Source: Sphaerisporangium rufum
GTDB taxonomy: Bacteria > Actinomycetota > Actinomycetes > Streptosporangiales > Streptosporangiaceae
DNA length: 64,000 nucleotides
Direction: 5' to 3'
NCBI RefSeq assembly: GCF_016863395.1
Contig: NZ_BOOU01000013.1
Coordinates: 186,001 to 250,000, forward strand
The notes under the pieces are model-generated. The model was not told the DNA's origin. It saw nothing but the letters and a program-made list of their open reading frames with translations, and ran no database searches. How positions within the stretch are numbered: the stretch's first letter is position 1; each line of letters opens with the position of its first letter. Of the stretch, positions 37,295 to 46,385 are shown in pieces. Position numbers and translations under genes: made by a program.

Positions 37295-38185
37295 TCAGGC
37301 GGACAGGCTCTGGCGCACCCGGCGGATGTGGTCGGGGGTGGTCCGGCAGCAGCCGCCGATGTAGGCGGCGCCGGCGTCCCGCCAGGCCCGGGCCGCGTCG
37401 CCGAACTCCTCGGGGTCGGCGATCCCGCGCCACCGGCGGGCCGCGGGGTCCCAGCTCTCGCCGGAGTTGGGATAGACGATGACCGGCGCGCCGTCCAGGC
37501 GGGGGATCAGCTTCCCGACCAGGCTCGGCGGGACGCAGTTCACCCCGACCGCCACCACCTGCGGGTTCCCGGCGAACAGCGCGGCGCACTCTTCCAGCGG
37601 GGTGCCGTCGGCGAGGTGCCCGCCGTCCCGGCAGGAGAAGCTCACCCAGGCGTTGGTCCGGGGCGTATCGGCGAGCAGCCGGGCGATCGCCCGGGCCTCG
37701 GCGAACGAGGGGATGGTCTCGCAGGCCAGCAGGTCGGCGTGGCTGCCGGCCAGCACCTCCCACCGGGGCCGGTGCCAGGCGTACAGCCCCTCCTCGTCCA
37801 GGTCGTAGCGGCCGGTGTACTCCGAGCCGTCGGCCAGCGACGCGCCGTAGGGGCCCACCCCGGCCGCGACGACCCCGCCGCCGCCCGCCTCGTCGCGGGC
37901 CTGCTTGGCCAGCTCGACCGCGAGCTGCATCAGGGCCTCGGCCTCGTGCTCGTTGCGCCCGCGCCGGGCGAAGCCGGGGAAGCTCGCCTGGTAGGTCGCG
38001 GTGGTGGCCACGTCGGCGCCCGCGGCGAAGTAGTCCCGGTGGGCCTGGAGGATGGCCTCTGGGTTCTCCAGCAGCAGCCGGGCCGACCAAAGCTCATCGC
38101 CCAGGTCGTGCCCGAGCGACTCCAGGTGGGTCGCGAGGCCGCCGTCCAGGATCACGACATCGGTCTCTTCGGGGAGAAAAGTCAC
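37295..38185 (-). CDS. mmuM: Homocysteine S-methyltransferase
   Basis: A 296-residue methyltransferase of the MmuM/BHMT type: N-terminal ILDGGLATHLE, ATYQASFPGF, the zinc ligands GVNC near the centre and GGCC near the C-terminus. It makes methionine from homocysteine and S-methylmethionine (or SAM), rescuing methyl donors. It is monocistronic. GTG 38185 is preceded by TAGGGT and six bases, so the mRNA is probably leaderless. No mmuP transporter is adjacent. Confidence 0.92.
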   Translation of the reverse strand: MTFLPEETDVVILDGGLATHLESLGHDLGDELWSARLLLENPEAILQAHRDYFAAGADVATTATYQASFPGFARRGRNEHEAEALMQLAVELAKQARDEAGGGGVVAAGVGPYGASLADGSEYTGRYDLDEEGLYAWHRPRWEVLAGSHADLLACETIPSFAEARAIARLLADTPRTNAWVSFSCRDGGHLADGTPLEECAALFAGNPQVVAVGVNCVPPSLVGKLIPRLDGAPVIVYPNSGESWDPAARRWRGIADPEEFGDAARAWRDAGAAYIGGCCRTTPDHIRRVRQSLSA

Positions 38186-38191
38186 CTAAAT

Positions 38192-38197
38192 ACCCTA
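38192..38197 (-). promoter_or_regulatory. -10 box TAGGGT, leaderless GTG start of mmuM
   Basis: On the minus strand TAGGGT-ATTTAG-GTG: TANNNT six bases before the GTG at 38185. The local AT-richness stands out. Confidence 0.5.
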
Positions 38198-38373
38198 ATG
38201 GCCGGTCAGCCGCCCGAGGTGCCGGGCATCGGGACGGCCGGCCGGCGGCCCGGCAGGGCGATGGAACGATCCATAGGCGCCGGGTCTCCGGACGGGGTAC
38301 GGTGCGGGCGTGCCGGCGCCGGGGGCAGGGGGCGGTCCCGCCGGGCGGCGCGGGCGGACAGGAGTCGGATCAG

Positions 38374-41300
38374 GTGCTGGTGGTACACGGCGGTTGGCAG
38401 GGCCGGCGGCTGGTGTTGTGGGCGGAGGACACCACCTCGCCCGGCGCCCCGGCCACCGGAACGGCCACCAGGGGTGGAGCCGGGACGGACACCGGCGCGG
38501 GAGCCGCGCGGCCTCGCCGGCGCGGCGCCAAGGACCATCCGTTCGCCGCGGCGAACGGCAGGCTGGCGGCCGCGCTGGGCGATGCCGCGGGCGGTGCGGA
38601 GCGGGCCGAGGTGGAGGTGCTGCTGCCCGGGTCGCCGGCCGGCCCGCTGCCCTCGCCGGAGTCCGGGCTGGCCACCCGGCTCCGGGTCCCGAAGATCTCG
38701 TCGTGGCGGGTTCCGGCGCTGCTGCTCGGCCCGGCGGCCGCCCTCGACCTGCTCGGCCGGCTCGCCGGCCCGGCCCCGGGCGGAACGTCACCGGCCTCCG
38801 GCCCGGGCACGCCCCGCACCGGGCCGGGCGCGGGACCGGACGGCGAGCCGGACGCGGATCCGGACGCGGATCCGGACACCGGGCCGGGTTCGGTGCCGGT
38901 CGCCGGGCGCGGCACCGAGCAGGTCACCGGGCCGGTCGCAGGGCTGGACGCGGGGCCGGGGGAGCCCTCCGGCGGCGACCTGGAGCCGGGCCGGGCCGAG
39001 GTGCCGGAGTGGGGGGCCGGCGGGTCGCTGCGCTACCTCGCCGTGGTGGCCGAGCACGCCCGCGCCCTCGTCCGGCGCGGCCGGGTACTGCCACAGCTCG
39101 CCGAGGAGGACGGCGGGCACGCCGCCCGCTGGCGCCCGGTGGTGACCGGGGCGGACGCGGCGGCGTTCGGCGACCTCGCCCGCGCCATGCCGCCGGTCTG
39201 CCGCGCCGCCGGCGGGGAGCACCCCGCCGCGCGGGTGCTGGCGGATGCGCTCGGCGCGCTCGCCGACCAGGCCGTCCGCCGCGCGCTGCCCGACCGGCTG
39301 CTGCGCGGCAACCGGCCCGGGACGCGCACCCCGCTGGCCGAGCGGTGGTTGTTCGCGCTGACCGGCGACGACGCGGCGCTGCCCGGCGCCGATCCGGCCG
39401 AGGCCGGCCAGCTCGGCACGACGCTCGGCGAGTGGTTCGCCGCCGCGAGCCGGGCCGAGGGACCGGTGCGGGTGTGCTTCCGGCTGATCGAGCCGGCCGG
39501 CGAGGAGGACGCCTGGGAGCTGGAGTTCGCGCTGCAGCCCGTCGACGAGCCGAGCCTGTACGTTCCGGCGGCGGTGGTGTGGCGGGAGGGCCGGATCCCC
39601 GGGCTGCCCGGCCGGCCGGACGAGACGCTGCTGGCCGGTCTCGGGCGGGCCGTCCGGCTCTGCCCCGAACTGCACGCGGCGCTGGCCGACCCGGCGCCGA
39701 GCGGCATGGTGGTGGACACCGCGTGGGCGTTCGGCTTCCTGCGCCGCGCGGCCCCGCTGCTGCAGGCGGCCGGTTTCGGCGTCCGGCTGCCCGACTGGGC
39801 CGGTCGGCGCAACCTGGGGCTCAAGCTGACCACCCGCTCGCGCACGGCGCCCGGCCGGGCCGCCGCCGGACAGGGCTTCGGCCTCGCCGAGCTGGTCGAC
39901 TTCCGGATCGACCTGGCGATCGGCGACCACACCATCGGCGAGGAGGAGCTGGCGGAGCTGGCCCGGCTCAAGGTGCCGCTGGTCCGGGTGCGCGGCCAGT
40001 GGGTGGAGCTGGACGACCGGCAGCTGAAGGCGGCGCTGGCGGTGCTGGAGCGGCGGCGCTCGGGCGAGATGTCGGCCGGCGAGGTGCTCCAGGAGGTGGT
40101 GGCCGGTGGGGACGAGGACCTGCCGCTGGTGGCCGTGGACGCCGACGGCCCGCTCGGCGACCTGCTGTCCGGCGAGGCCGACCGGCGGCTCACCACGGTC
40201 GCCACCCCGCCCGGCTTCCAGGGGACGCTGCGGCCCTACCAGGAACGCGGCCTGTCCTGGCTGGCGTTCCTGTCCGGGATCGGGCTCGGCGGCGTGCTGG
40301 CCGACGACATGGGCCTGGGTAAGACCGCGCAGACGCTGGCGCTGCTGCTCGCCGAGCGCACCGCGGGGCGGCCGGCGCCCACCCTGCTGGTCTGCCCGAT
40401 GTCCCTGGTCGGCAACTGGCAGAAGGAGGCCGCGCGGTTCGCCCCCTCACTGCGGGTGTACGTGCACCACGGCGCCGGGCGGCGGCGCGGCGAGGAACTG
40501 GCCGCCGAGGTGGCCGCGGCCGACCTGGTGGTCACCACCTACGGCACGGCACTGCGCGACGCGCCGGTGCTGGCCGGCTTCGGCTGGGGCCGGGTGGTCT
40601 GCGACGAGGCGCAGGCCATCAAGAACAGCGCGGCCCGGCAGGCGCAGGCGGTGCGCGGCATCCCCGCGCGCACCCGGCTGGCGCTGACCGGCACCCCGGT
40701 GGAGAACCATCTGGCCGAGCTGTGGTCGATCATGGAGTTCGCCAATCCCGGCCTGCTCGGCCCGGCCCGGCGGTTCCGCGAGCGCTACCAGGAGCCGATC
40801 GAGGCGCGGGGCGACGAGGACGCCGCGCGCGCCCTGCGCCGGGCGACCGGGCCGTTCGTGCTGCGGCGGCTGAAGACCGACCAGACGATCATCTCCGACC
40901 TGCCGGAGAAGCTGGACATGAAGGTGTGGTGCACGCTCACCCCCGAGCAGGCCAGCCTCTACCAGGCGGTGGTCGGCGACATGATGGACCGCATCGACGG
41001 CAGCGACGGCATCGAGCGGCGCGGCAACGTGCTGGCGGCGATGACCCGCCTCAAGCAGGTGTGCAACCACCCCGCCCAGCTGCTCAAGGACGGCTCGCGG
41101 CTGGCCGGCCGGTCCGGGAAGCTGGCCCGGCTGGAGGAACTGGCTCAGGAGATCGTCGAGGAGGGCGACAAGGCGCTGGTGTTCACCCAGTACGCCGAGT
41201 GGGGGGCCATGCTGCAGCCGTACCTCGCCGCCCACCTGGACCGCCCGGTGCTGTGGCTGCACGGCGGGCTGCCCAAGAAACGCCGCGACGAGCTGGTCGA

Positions 41301-41649
41301 GCGGTTCCAGGGCGACGACCAGCCGATGATCTTCCTGCTCTCGCTGAAGGCGGCCGGCACCGGCCTGAACCTGACGGCCGCCAACCATGTGGTCCACGTG
41401 GACCGCTGGTGGAACCCGGCGGTGGAGGACCAGGCCACCGACCGGGCGTTCCGCATCGGGCAGACCCGCAACGTCCAGGTGCGCAAGTTCATCTGCGCCG
41501 GCACCCTGGAAGAGAGGATCGACGAGATGATCGAGCGCAAGAAGGCGCTGGCGCAGCGCGTCGTCGGCGCCGGCGAGGACTGGATCACCGGGCTGTCCAC
41601 CGAGCAGCTGCGCGAGCTGTTCCGGCTCGGCCCCGAGGCGGTGAGCTGA
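38374..41649 (+). CDS. SNF2/Rad54-family helicase (HepA-like)
   Basis: A 1091-residue SNF2 ATPase. The N-terminal half holds an acidic Asp/Pro-repeat linker (about 155-175) and a SNF2-associated domain (TTRSRTA, then ELARLKVPLVRVRGQWVELD). Motor motifs: Walker A DDMGLGKTAQ about 646-655, DEAQ about 743-746, and the C-terminal lobe with VFTQYAEWG, LKAAGTGLNLTAANHVVHVDRWWNPAVEDQA. It would translocate on double-stranded DNA or displace proteins. GTG 38374 with AGGAG nine bases upstream gives the conserved start VLVVHGGW; an earlier in-frame GTG exists at 38302. It is followed after one base by a SWIM zinc-finger gene. Confidence 0.92.
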   Translation: MLVVHGGWQGRRLVLWAEDTTSPGAPATGTATRGGAGTDTGAGAARPRRRGAKDHPFAAANGRLAAALGDAAGGAERAEVEVLLPGSPAGPLPSPESGLATRLRVPKISSWRVPALLLGPAAALDLLGRLAGPAPGGTSPASGPGTPRTGPGAGPDGEPDADPDADPDTGPGSVPVAGRGTEQVTGPVAGLDAGPGEPSGGDLEPGRAEVPEWGAGGSLRYLAVVAEHARALVRRGRVLPQLAEEDGGHAARWRPVVTGADAAAFGDLARAMPPVCRAAGGEHPAARVLADALGALADQAVRRALPDRLLRGNRPGTRTPLAERWLFALTGDDAALPGADPAEAGQLGTTLGEWFAAASRAEGPVRVCFRLIEPAGEEDAWELEFALQPVDEPSLYVPAAVVWREGRIPGLPGRPDETLLAGLGRAVRLCPELHAALADPAPSGMVVDTAWAFGFLRRAAPLLQAAGFGVRLPDWAGRRNLGLKLTTRSRTAPGRAAAGQGFGLAELVDFRIDLAIGDHTIGEEELAELARLKVPLVRVRGQWVELDDRQLKAALAVLERRRSGEMSAGEVLQEVVAGGDEDLPLVAVDADGPLGDLLSGEADRRLTTVATPPGFQGTLRPYQERGLSWLAFLSGIGLGGVLADDMGLGKTAQTLALLLAERTAGRPAPTLLVCPMSLVGNWQKEAARFAPSLRVYVHHGAGRRRGEELAAEVAAADLVVTTYGTALRDAPVLAGFGWGRVVCDEAQAIKNSAARQAQAVRGIPARTRLALTGTPVENHLAELWSIMEFANPGLLGPARRFRERYQEPIEARGDEDAARALRRATGPFVLRRLKTDQTIISDLPEKLDMKVWCTLTPEQASLYQAVVGDMMDRIDGSDGIERRGNVLAAMTRLKQVCNHPAQLLKDGSRLAGRSGKLARLEELAQEIVEEGDKALVFTQYAEWGAMLQPYLAAHLDRPVLWLHGGLPKKRRDELVERFQGDDQPMIFLLSLKAAGTGLNLTAANHVVHVDRWWNPAVEDQATDRAFRIGQTRNVQVRKFICAGTLEERIDEMIERKKALAQRVVGAGEDWITGLSTEQLRELFRLGPEAVS

Positions 41650-41650
41650 G

Positions 41651-42502
41651 GTGCCGGTCGGCCGGGACGGCTGGTTCGAGGGTGGAGCCCCCATCCGGGT
41701 GGAGGGCGGCATCCGGGCGCGCAGCAGGCGCGGCAGCATCGGCGAGCAATGGTGGTCCCGCCGCTTCGTGGACATCCTGGAAGGCGTCTGCGACGCCGGC
41801 CGGCTTGCCCGCGGCCGCTCCTACGCCCGCAAGGGGCAGGTGCTGGAGATCGAGGTGTCCGCCGGGCTGGTGGCCGCCCGGGTCCAGGGCTCGCGGCCCG
41901 AGCCGTACCGGGTCGCGGTCCGCGTCCCGGCGTACGGCCCGCGGGAGTGGGCGGGCATCGTGACCGCGCTGGCCGGCCGCGCGGTGTACCGGGCCAAGCT
42001 GCTGGCCGGCGAGATGCCGCCGGAGATCGAGGAGGTGTTCGCCGGGCTCGGCCTGCCGCTGTTCCCCGCGGGCCCCGGCGAGCTGGAGATGACGTGCTCG
42101 TGCCCGGACTGGGGGCACCCCTGCAAGCACCTGTCGGCGGTGCTCTACCTGCTGGCCGAGGCGTTCGACGACGACCCGTTCCTGGTGCTGGCCTGGCGCG
42201 GCCGGCCGCGCGAGGACCTGTTGGACGCGCTGCGCGGGGAGCGGGCCGGGCCGGCGGACCCGGCGGACCCGCTGGAGCCGGCGGTCCCGGACGAGCCGCT
42301 GGCCGCCCGGGCGGGCGACTTCTACGCCGCGCCGGTGCCGCTCGGCCGGCTGCGCCCGCCGGCCGCCGGACCGGCCGCGCCCGCCGGCCTGCTGCTGCGC
42401 CTGCTGGAGCCCCCGGCCGTCAAGATCCGGCACATCCCGCTGGTGGACCTGCTGCGCCCGGCCTACCGCGCCCTCCCCGGCGAGCCGGACCCGCCGCGCT
42501 GA
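41651..42502 (+). CDS. SWIM zinc-finger protein, partner of the SNF2 helicase
   Basis: A 283-residue protein with one SWIM motif, C149-x-C151 and C158-x-H160 (CSCPDWGHPCKH), in the middle. N- and C-terminal parts look helical and lack enzymatic motifs. The first base of GTG 41651 lies one base after the SNF2 stop, so the two are co-translated. SNF2-SWIM pairs are recurrent in bacteria and are thought to work together on DNA, the SWIM protein giving nucleic-acid or protein binding. The C-terminal region is Pro-rich. Confidence 0.88.
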   Translation: MPVGRDGWFEGGAPIRVEGGIRARSRRGSIGEQWWSRRFVDILEGVCDAGRLARGRSYARKGQVLEIEVSAGLVAARVQGSRPEPYRVAVRVPAYGPREWAGIVTALAGRAVYRAKLLAGEMPPEIEEVFAGLGLPLFPAGPGELEMTCSCPDWGHPCKHLSAVLYLLAEAFDDDPFLVLAWRGRPREDLLDALRGERAGPADPADPLEPAVPDEPLAARAGDFYAAPVPLGRLRPPAAGPAAPAGLLLRLLEPPAVKIRHIPLVDLLRPAYRALPGEPDPPR

Positions 42503-42513
42503 CCCACCGCGCT

Positions 42514-42578
42514 GACCCGGCGGGCGGACCCGGCGGGCGGACCCGGCGGCCGGACCCGGCGGCCGGACCCGCCGCGCC
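42514..42578. repeat. Five tandem 13-bp GACCCGGCGGNCG repeats
   Basis: Units start at 42514, 42527, 42540, 42553 and a degenerate one at 42566, between the convergent SWIM and VIT/VWA genes. GC-only simple repeat; no coding use. Possibly folds as RNA and aids termination. Confidence 0.75.
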
Positions 42579-42709
42579 GAGCCGCCACGTTAACCCGGCG
42601 GGCGGACCGCCGCGTTGGCCCGGCAGGCCGGACCCGGCGCGCGGTCCGTGGCCCGTCCGCGCCGGGTCGCGCGGCCTTCCCGGCCGGTCGAGCCCGCCGG
42701 CCGGGCGGG

Positions 42710-45253
42710 TCAGGAGCGCTTCCAGAACGGGCCGCGGCGCGGCGCGGGGGCGGAGCCGCCCCCGGCGTGGCCGGGCCCCCTGGTGCGGCCGGTGCCGGCG
42801 GTCAGCTCGGTGAGGACCGTCACCGCGCGCCGCCACAGCGCCTCGACGTCGGCGCCCGGGCTCTCGGCCGCCGCCAGCTCGCCGGCCAGCGCGGCGAGCC
42901 GCTCCTCGCCGCCGCCCAGGTAGGCCGCGAGCGCCGACAGCCGGCTGCCCAGGTCGGCCAGGTGGCGCCGCCGCTCGCCGTCCGGGCGGGACGCCAGGTC
43001 GCGCAGCCGCGCCAGCTCCTCGGCGAGCTGGGTGGCGACCGCCTCCAGCGGCCGGCGGATCGGCGCGGGCGGTGCCATGGGCGCCAGCGGCGCGGCGAAG
43101 CCGCGGTCGGCCGCCTTGCGCGCGAACCTGGGACCGCCGCCGGCGGCCGGCCCGGCCGGCACGATGGCCGGCCCGCCGGGCGCCGGGGCCGGACCGCCGG
43201 GCGGTGGCCCGGCCGGGCCACCGAGGGGCAGCTCCGCCTCGACGGCCCACCAGTCCGGCGCGGCCGGCGCGGCGGCCGCCGCCGTGGTGAAGGCCATCGG
43301 CGCCGCCGCGGCCATCGGCACCGGCGGCCCGGCCAGGTCCCAGCCGCTCGGCGCCTCCACCGGCTGGACCACCCGGTGGCCCGGCCCGCCCTCGGCGACC
43401 ACCCGGGAGTCGGCCGCGACGAAGGCGGTGAACCGGCACAGCACGCCGTGGCGCAGCGAGGTGCCGACGATCTCCCGCTCCAGGTGGTGGTCCCCGGTCG
43501 CGTACCGGTCCTCCAGGGCGCGCAGCCGGGCACGCGCCCAGACCGCCCGCGGCGCGTCGCCCTCGCCCGGGACACCGGCGAGCCGCCGCTCCCAGGGGCC
43601 GCCGTCCGCGCCGGTGCCCCGCACGACGACCGCGCCCCGGGCCGGGCCGCGGAACCGGCCGGAGACGGTGAGCGGCACCCCCGGGTACAGCGAGCCGAGG
43701 TGGGTGACGGTGCCCGGCAGCACCTCCAGCCCGTCCGGGACCAGCGACAGGCCGGTGACCAGCGGCGAGCCGATCCGCCGGTGGATGTGCTCCATGGCCT
43801 CGTCCAGCCGCTCCTCCGACTCCACCAGCTCGCACCGGCCGGCGCCCAGCCCGGCCAGCCTGCCGAGGAACCCGGCGTTGACCGCCCGGTCGATGCCCAC
43901 CGTGTGCACGCGCACCGCGGCCAGCCGCGCGCCGAGGCGTTCCAGGATCTGGTCCTCGTTGCCCACCTGGCCGTCGGTGACCAGGACGAGCACCCGCTCG
44001 CGGCCGTCGTCGGCCAGCAGGTCGAGGGCCTGCTCCAGCGGCTGCAGGATCTCGGTGCCGCCGCGCGCCTCCAGCCGGGCCAGGTGCTCCACCGCCCGGA
44101 AGCGGTTGCGGTCGGTCGCCTGGACCAGCCCGGCCGCCAGCTCCGCGGGCCGTTCCACCACCGAGTCGAACGACAGCACGGCGAACCGGTCGTCGCCGGT
44201 CAGCGTGTCCACCACCCGGGCGGCGGCCCGCCGGGCGGCGACCATCTTCCAGCCCGCCATGCTGCCGGACCGGTCCAGCAGCAGGGCGACGTCCCGGGGA
44301 CGCGGCGCGGCCGCCGGGGCCTCGGGCACCACGGTGAGGACGAAGGTGCCCTCGCCGTCCGGCCGCCCGCCCTCCGGGCCGGACGCCGCACCCGCGGCAT
44401 GCCCGGCGTCGCCGGAGACGTCCGGGACGCCGGAGACGTCCGGCGCGTCGGGGACCAGGGCGAGCGCGGAGGAGGCGTCGAGGGCCAGCCGGAGCACGAA
44501 GTCGCGGTCCAGCCGCTCGTCCGGGCGCAACCGCACCACCCCGTCCCCCTGCTCGACCGCGTGCAGGCTGGAACGCATCTCGCGCAGCCCGAGGCCGGCC
44601 GGGTCGACGTGGACCTCCAGCGAGAGCCGCACCGGGCTGGGGAACCCGGGCAGCAGCACCGGCGGGGAGAGGCGGGAGGCGTCCGGCACCGCGTCGGTGT
44701 CCGGCACGGTGCCGTCCCCGGCGGGCGGGCCGGGCAGCGGAGCGCCCGGGACGTAGCGGGGCGCCACGACCAGCGGGAAGCGGAAGGTGGCCGCGCCGTC
44801 CTCGTAGGGCAGCGGCTGGCTGAGGGAGAGCCGTACGGTCACCCGCTCGCCGGGCAGGATGTTGCCAACGCGCATGGTGAACACGTCCGGCCGCTCCTCC
44901 TCGGCGATGGCGGCGCGGCGGCCCTGGGCGATCGCCTGGTCGTAGTCACGCCGGGCCGCGGCCCGCTCCTTGAGCACGCCGTCGATCACCCGCTCGTCCG
45001 CCTCCATCCGGAAGGCGGTCACCGCGGCCCGGTCGGGCAGCGGGAAGATGTAGGTGGCCTCCAGCGGTACGTCGTGCGGGTTACGGAACCCCTGGACGAC
45101 CTGCACGCCACCGGTCAGGCCGGTGACGCGGGCGGTCACCTCGACCCGCTCCAGCGGCAGGTTGCCCTGCTCGGTGCGCAGCGCGCCGAGACCCGCGTCG
45201 TCGGGCAGCGGCCGGTACTCGCCGGGCCGGAGCGGAGTGATCTGGACGGTCAT
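42710..45253 (-). CDS. VIT and von Willebrand factor A domain protein
   Basis: An 847-residue protein with an N-terminal VIT domain (about 15-150; GFRNPHDVPLEATYIFPLPD), a VWA domain with a complete MIDAS start D327-x-S-x-S (DRSGS), and a C-terminal Pro/Ala-rich region ending in coiled helices. No signal peptide is visible, so unlike animal inter-alpha-trypsin inhibitor heavy chains it seems cytoplasmic. It is translationally coupled (ATGA) to an upstream MerR regulator. Bacterial VIT-VWA proteins have no settled role; metal-dependent protein binding is the family expectation. AAGGAG precedes the ATG. Confidence 0.88.
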   Translation of the reverse strand: MTVQITPLRPGEYRPLPDDAGLGALRTEQGNLPLERVEVTARVTGLTGGVQVVQGFRNPHDVPLEATYIFPLPDRAAVTAFRMEADERVIDGVLKERAAARRDYDQAIAQGRRAAIAEEERPDVFTMRVGNILPGERVTVRLSLSQPLPYEDGAATFRFPLVVAPRYVPGAPLPGPPAGDGTVPDTDAVPDASRLSPPVLLPGFPSPVRLSLEVHVDPAGLGLREMRSSLHAVEQGDGVVRLRPDERLDRDFVLRLALDASSALALVPDAPDVSGVPDVSGDAGHAAGAASGPEGGRPDGEGTFVLTVVPEAPAAAPRPRDVALLLDRSGSMAGWKMVAARRAAARVVDTLTGDDRFAVLSFDSVVERPAELAAGLVQATDRNRFRAVEHLARLEARGGTEILQPLEQALDLLADDGRERVLVLVTDGQVGNEDQILERLGARLAAVRVHTVGIDRAVNAGFLGRLAGLGAGRCELVESEERLDEAMEHIHRRIGSPLVTGLSLVPDGLEVLPGTVTHLGSLYPGVPLTVSGRFRGPARGAVVVRGTGADGGPWERRLAGVPGEGDAPRAVWARARLRALEDRYATGDHHLEREIVGTSLRHGVLCRFTAFVAADSRVVAEGGPGHRVVQPVEAPSGWDLAGPPVPMAAAAPMAFTTAAAAAPAAPDWWAVEAELPLGGPAGPPPGGPAPAPGGPAIVPAGPAAGGGPRFARKAADRGFAAPLAPMAPPAPIRRPLEAVATQLAEELARLRDLASRPDGERRRHLADLGSRLSALAAYLGGGEERLAALAGELAAAESPGADVEALWRRAVTVLTELTAGTGRTRGPGHAGGGSAPAPRRGPFWKRS

Positions 45254-46275
45254 GACGTCTCCTTGGGCGTGGCGGTCCCGGTTTCGGGCCGGGGAGCGGT
45301 GCCGGCGGGCGGCGGGCCGCCCGCGCCGGTCGTCTCGGTCGTCTCGGTCAGGTCGGTCAGGTCGGGCGGGCCGGCCGCGAGGCCGAGGTCGCGCAGCGCG
45401 GCCAGCAGCGGGCCGGCCGCCCGGCGCAGCGCGGCGACGTCGCCGGCCCCGGGCGGGCGGCCGCCGATGAGCAGGGTCACCTCCGGGGCGAGCGGCACGC
45501 CGTGCAGCAGCCCGGCGACCTCCAGGGGGGCCGCGGGCGGGGGCGGCCCGCCCGGCGGGGGAGCGGCGGGCCGGCGGCCGTACCAGGCGGGGGCGAGCGG
45601 GGCGAGCCGGTCGGGCGGAGTGGCGGGGGCGAGCCGGTCGGGCGGAGCGGCGGGGACGCCGGGCCGCGCGATCGGCACCGGCTCCGGTGCGGGCACCGGG
45701 GGCGGCCCGTACCGGCCTGGCGGTTCCGGCGGCCCGGCGAGCGGGGGAGTCGCCGGGGCATGGGGTGCCGGCGGGACCGGCAGGGCCGACGGGCCGGCCG
45801 GCGGTGGGAAGGCGGGCGGCGGTGGCGAGGCGGGCGCCGCCACCGGGCCGGCCGGCCGGTCGGCCCAGAACCGGGGACGGGCGGGCGCCGGTCCGGCGGC
45901 CGCCTCGCCGTCGAGGGTGGTGGCCGCGGGCGTGGCGGCGGTGGGGGCGGCGGGGGGCGCGGCGGCGGGCAGGCGTGCCACCGCGGCCAGGCCCGAGTCG
46001 GTGGCCCCGGCCAGCTCGGCCTGGATCTCGGCGATCGAACGCCCTTCGGCCTGCCGCCGCTTGATCGCCACCAGCTGGAGCAGGTGGCGCCGGCCGTACA
46101 GCGCGACCCGGCCGCGCCGGGTCAGCGGCGGGTCGAGCAGCCCGATCGTGGTGTACCAGCGGATGAGCCGCTCGTTGGGCACCTCGCGCACCCGGCCGCT
46201 GGCCGGCGGCGCGTCGCGGCGCAGCGTGGCCGCCGCGTGCTCCGCCAGCTCGGCGATGGTCCAGATGTCGCTCAT
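45250..46275 (-). CDS. MerR-family regulator with long Pro-rich effector region
   Basis: A 341-residue protein. Residues 1-85 form a MerR winged helix (WTIAELAEHAAATL, NERLIRWYTTIGLLDPPL, ALYGRRHLLQLVAIKRRQAEG). The following about 180 residues are Pro/Ala-rich low complexity, and the last about 70 hold a short folded segment (EVTLLIGGRPP, DVAALRRAAGPLLAALRDLG). It is coupled to the VIT/VWA gene, and its promoter carries direct repeats that are plausible self-binding sites. No cysteine metal site is seen, so the signal is unknown. Confidence 0.85.
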   Translation of the reverse strand: MSDIWTIAELAEHAAATLRRDAPPASGRVREVPNERLIRWYTTIGLLDPPLTRRGRVALYGRRHLLQLVAIKRRQAEGRSIAEIQAELAGATDSGLAAVARLPAAAPPAAPTAATPAATTLDGEAAAGPAPARPRFWADRPAGPVAAPASPPPPAFPPPAGPSALPVPPAPHAPATPPLAGPPEPPGRYGPPPVPAPEPVPIARPGVPAAPPDRLAPATPPDRLAPLAPAWYGRRPAAPPPGGPPPPAAPLEVAGLLHGVPLAPEVTLLIGGRPPGAGDVAALRRAAGPLLAALRDLGLAAGPPDLTDLTETTETTGAGGPPPAGTAPRPETGTATPKETS

Positions 46276-46281
46276 GTGGTC

Positions 46282-46311
46282 ATACTGACACTGCAATTAT
46301 GACACTGTCAA
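46282..46311 (-). promoter_or_regulatory. MerR promoter with TGACACTG direct repeats
   Basis: On the minus strand: -35 TTGACA (46311-46306), 18-base spacer, -10 CAGTAT (46287-46282), six bases, ATG 46275. On the plus strand TGACACTG occurs at 46286-46293 and 46300-46307, 14 bp apart. The second overlaps the palindrome TGACA-C-TGTCA (46300-46310) that includes the -35. Likely autoregulatory operator; it may also affect the divergent dps. Confidence 0.6.
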
Positions 46312-46385
46312 CGTTTAGTCCGAATCGTAGCGGTTACGCCGTGATAAGACGGATTTGCCGCGCTCGATCGGAGGGGAGACGACTC

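Noticed and set aside
38310-40322. Alternative SNF2-region ORF starting at the leaderless-looking GTG 38310
   Set aside because: This frame is out of register with the SNF2 helicase motifs and gives low-complexity Ala/Gly/Arg sequence.
42514-42578. 13-bp repeats as a CRISPR array
   Set aside because: Units are contiguous without unique spacers and far too short.
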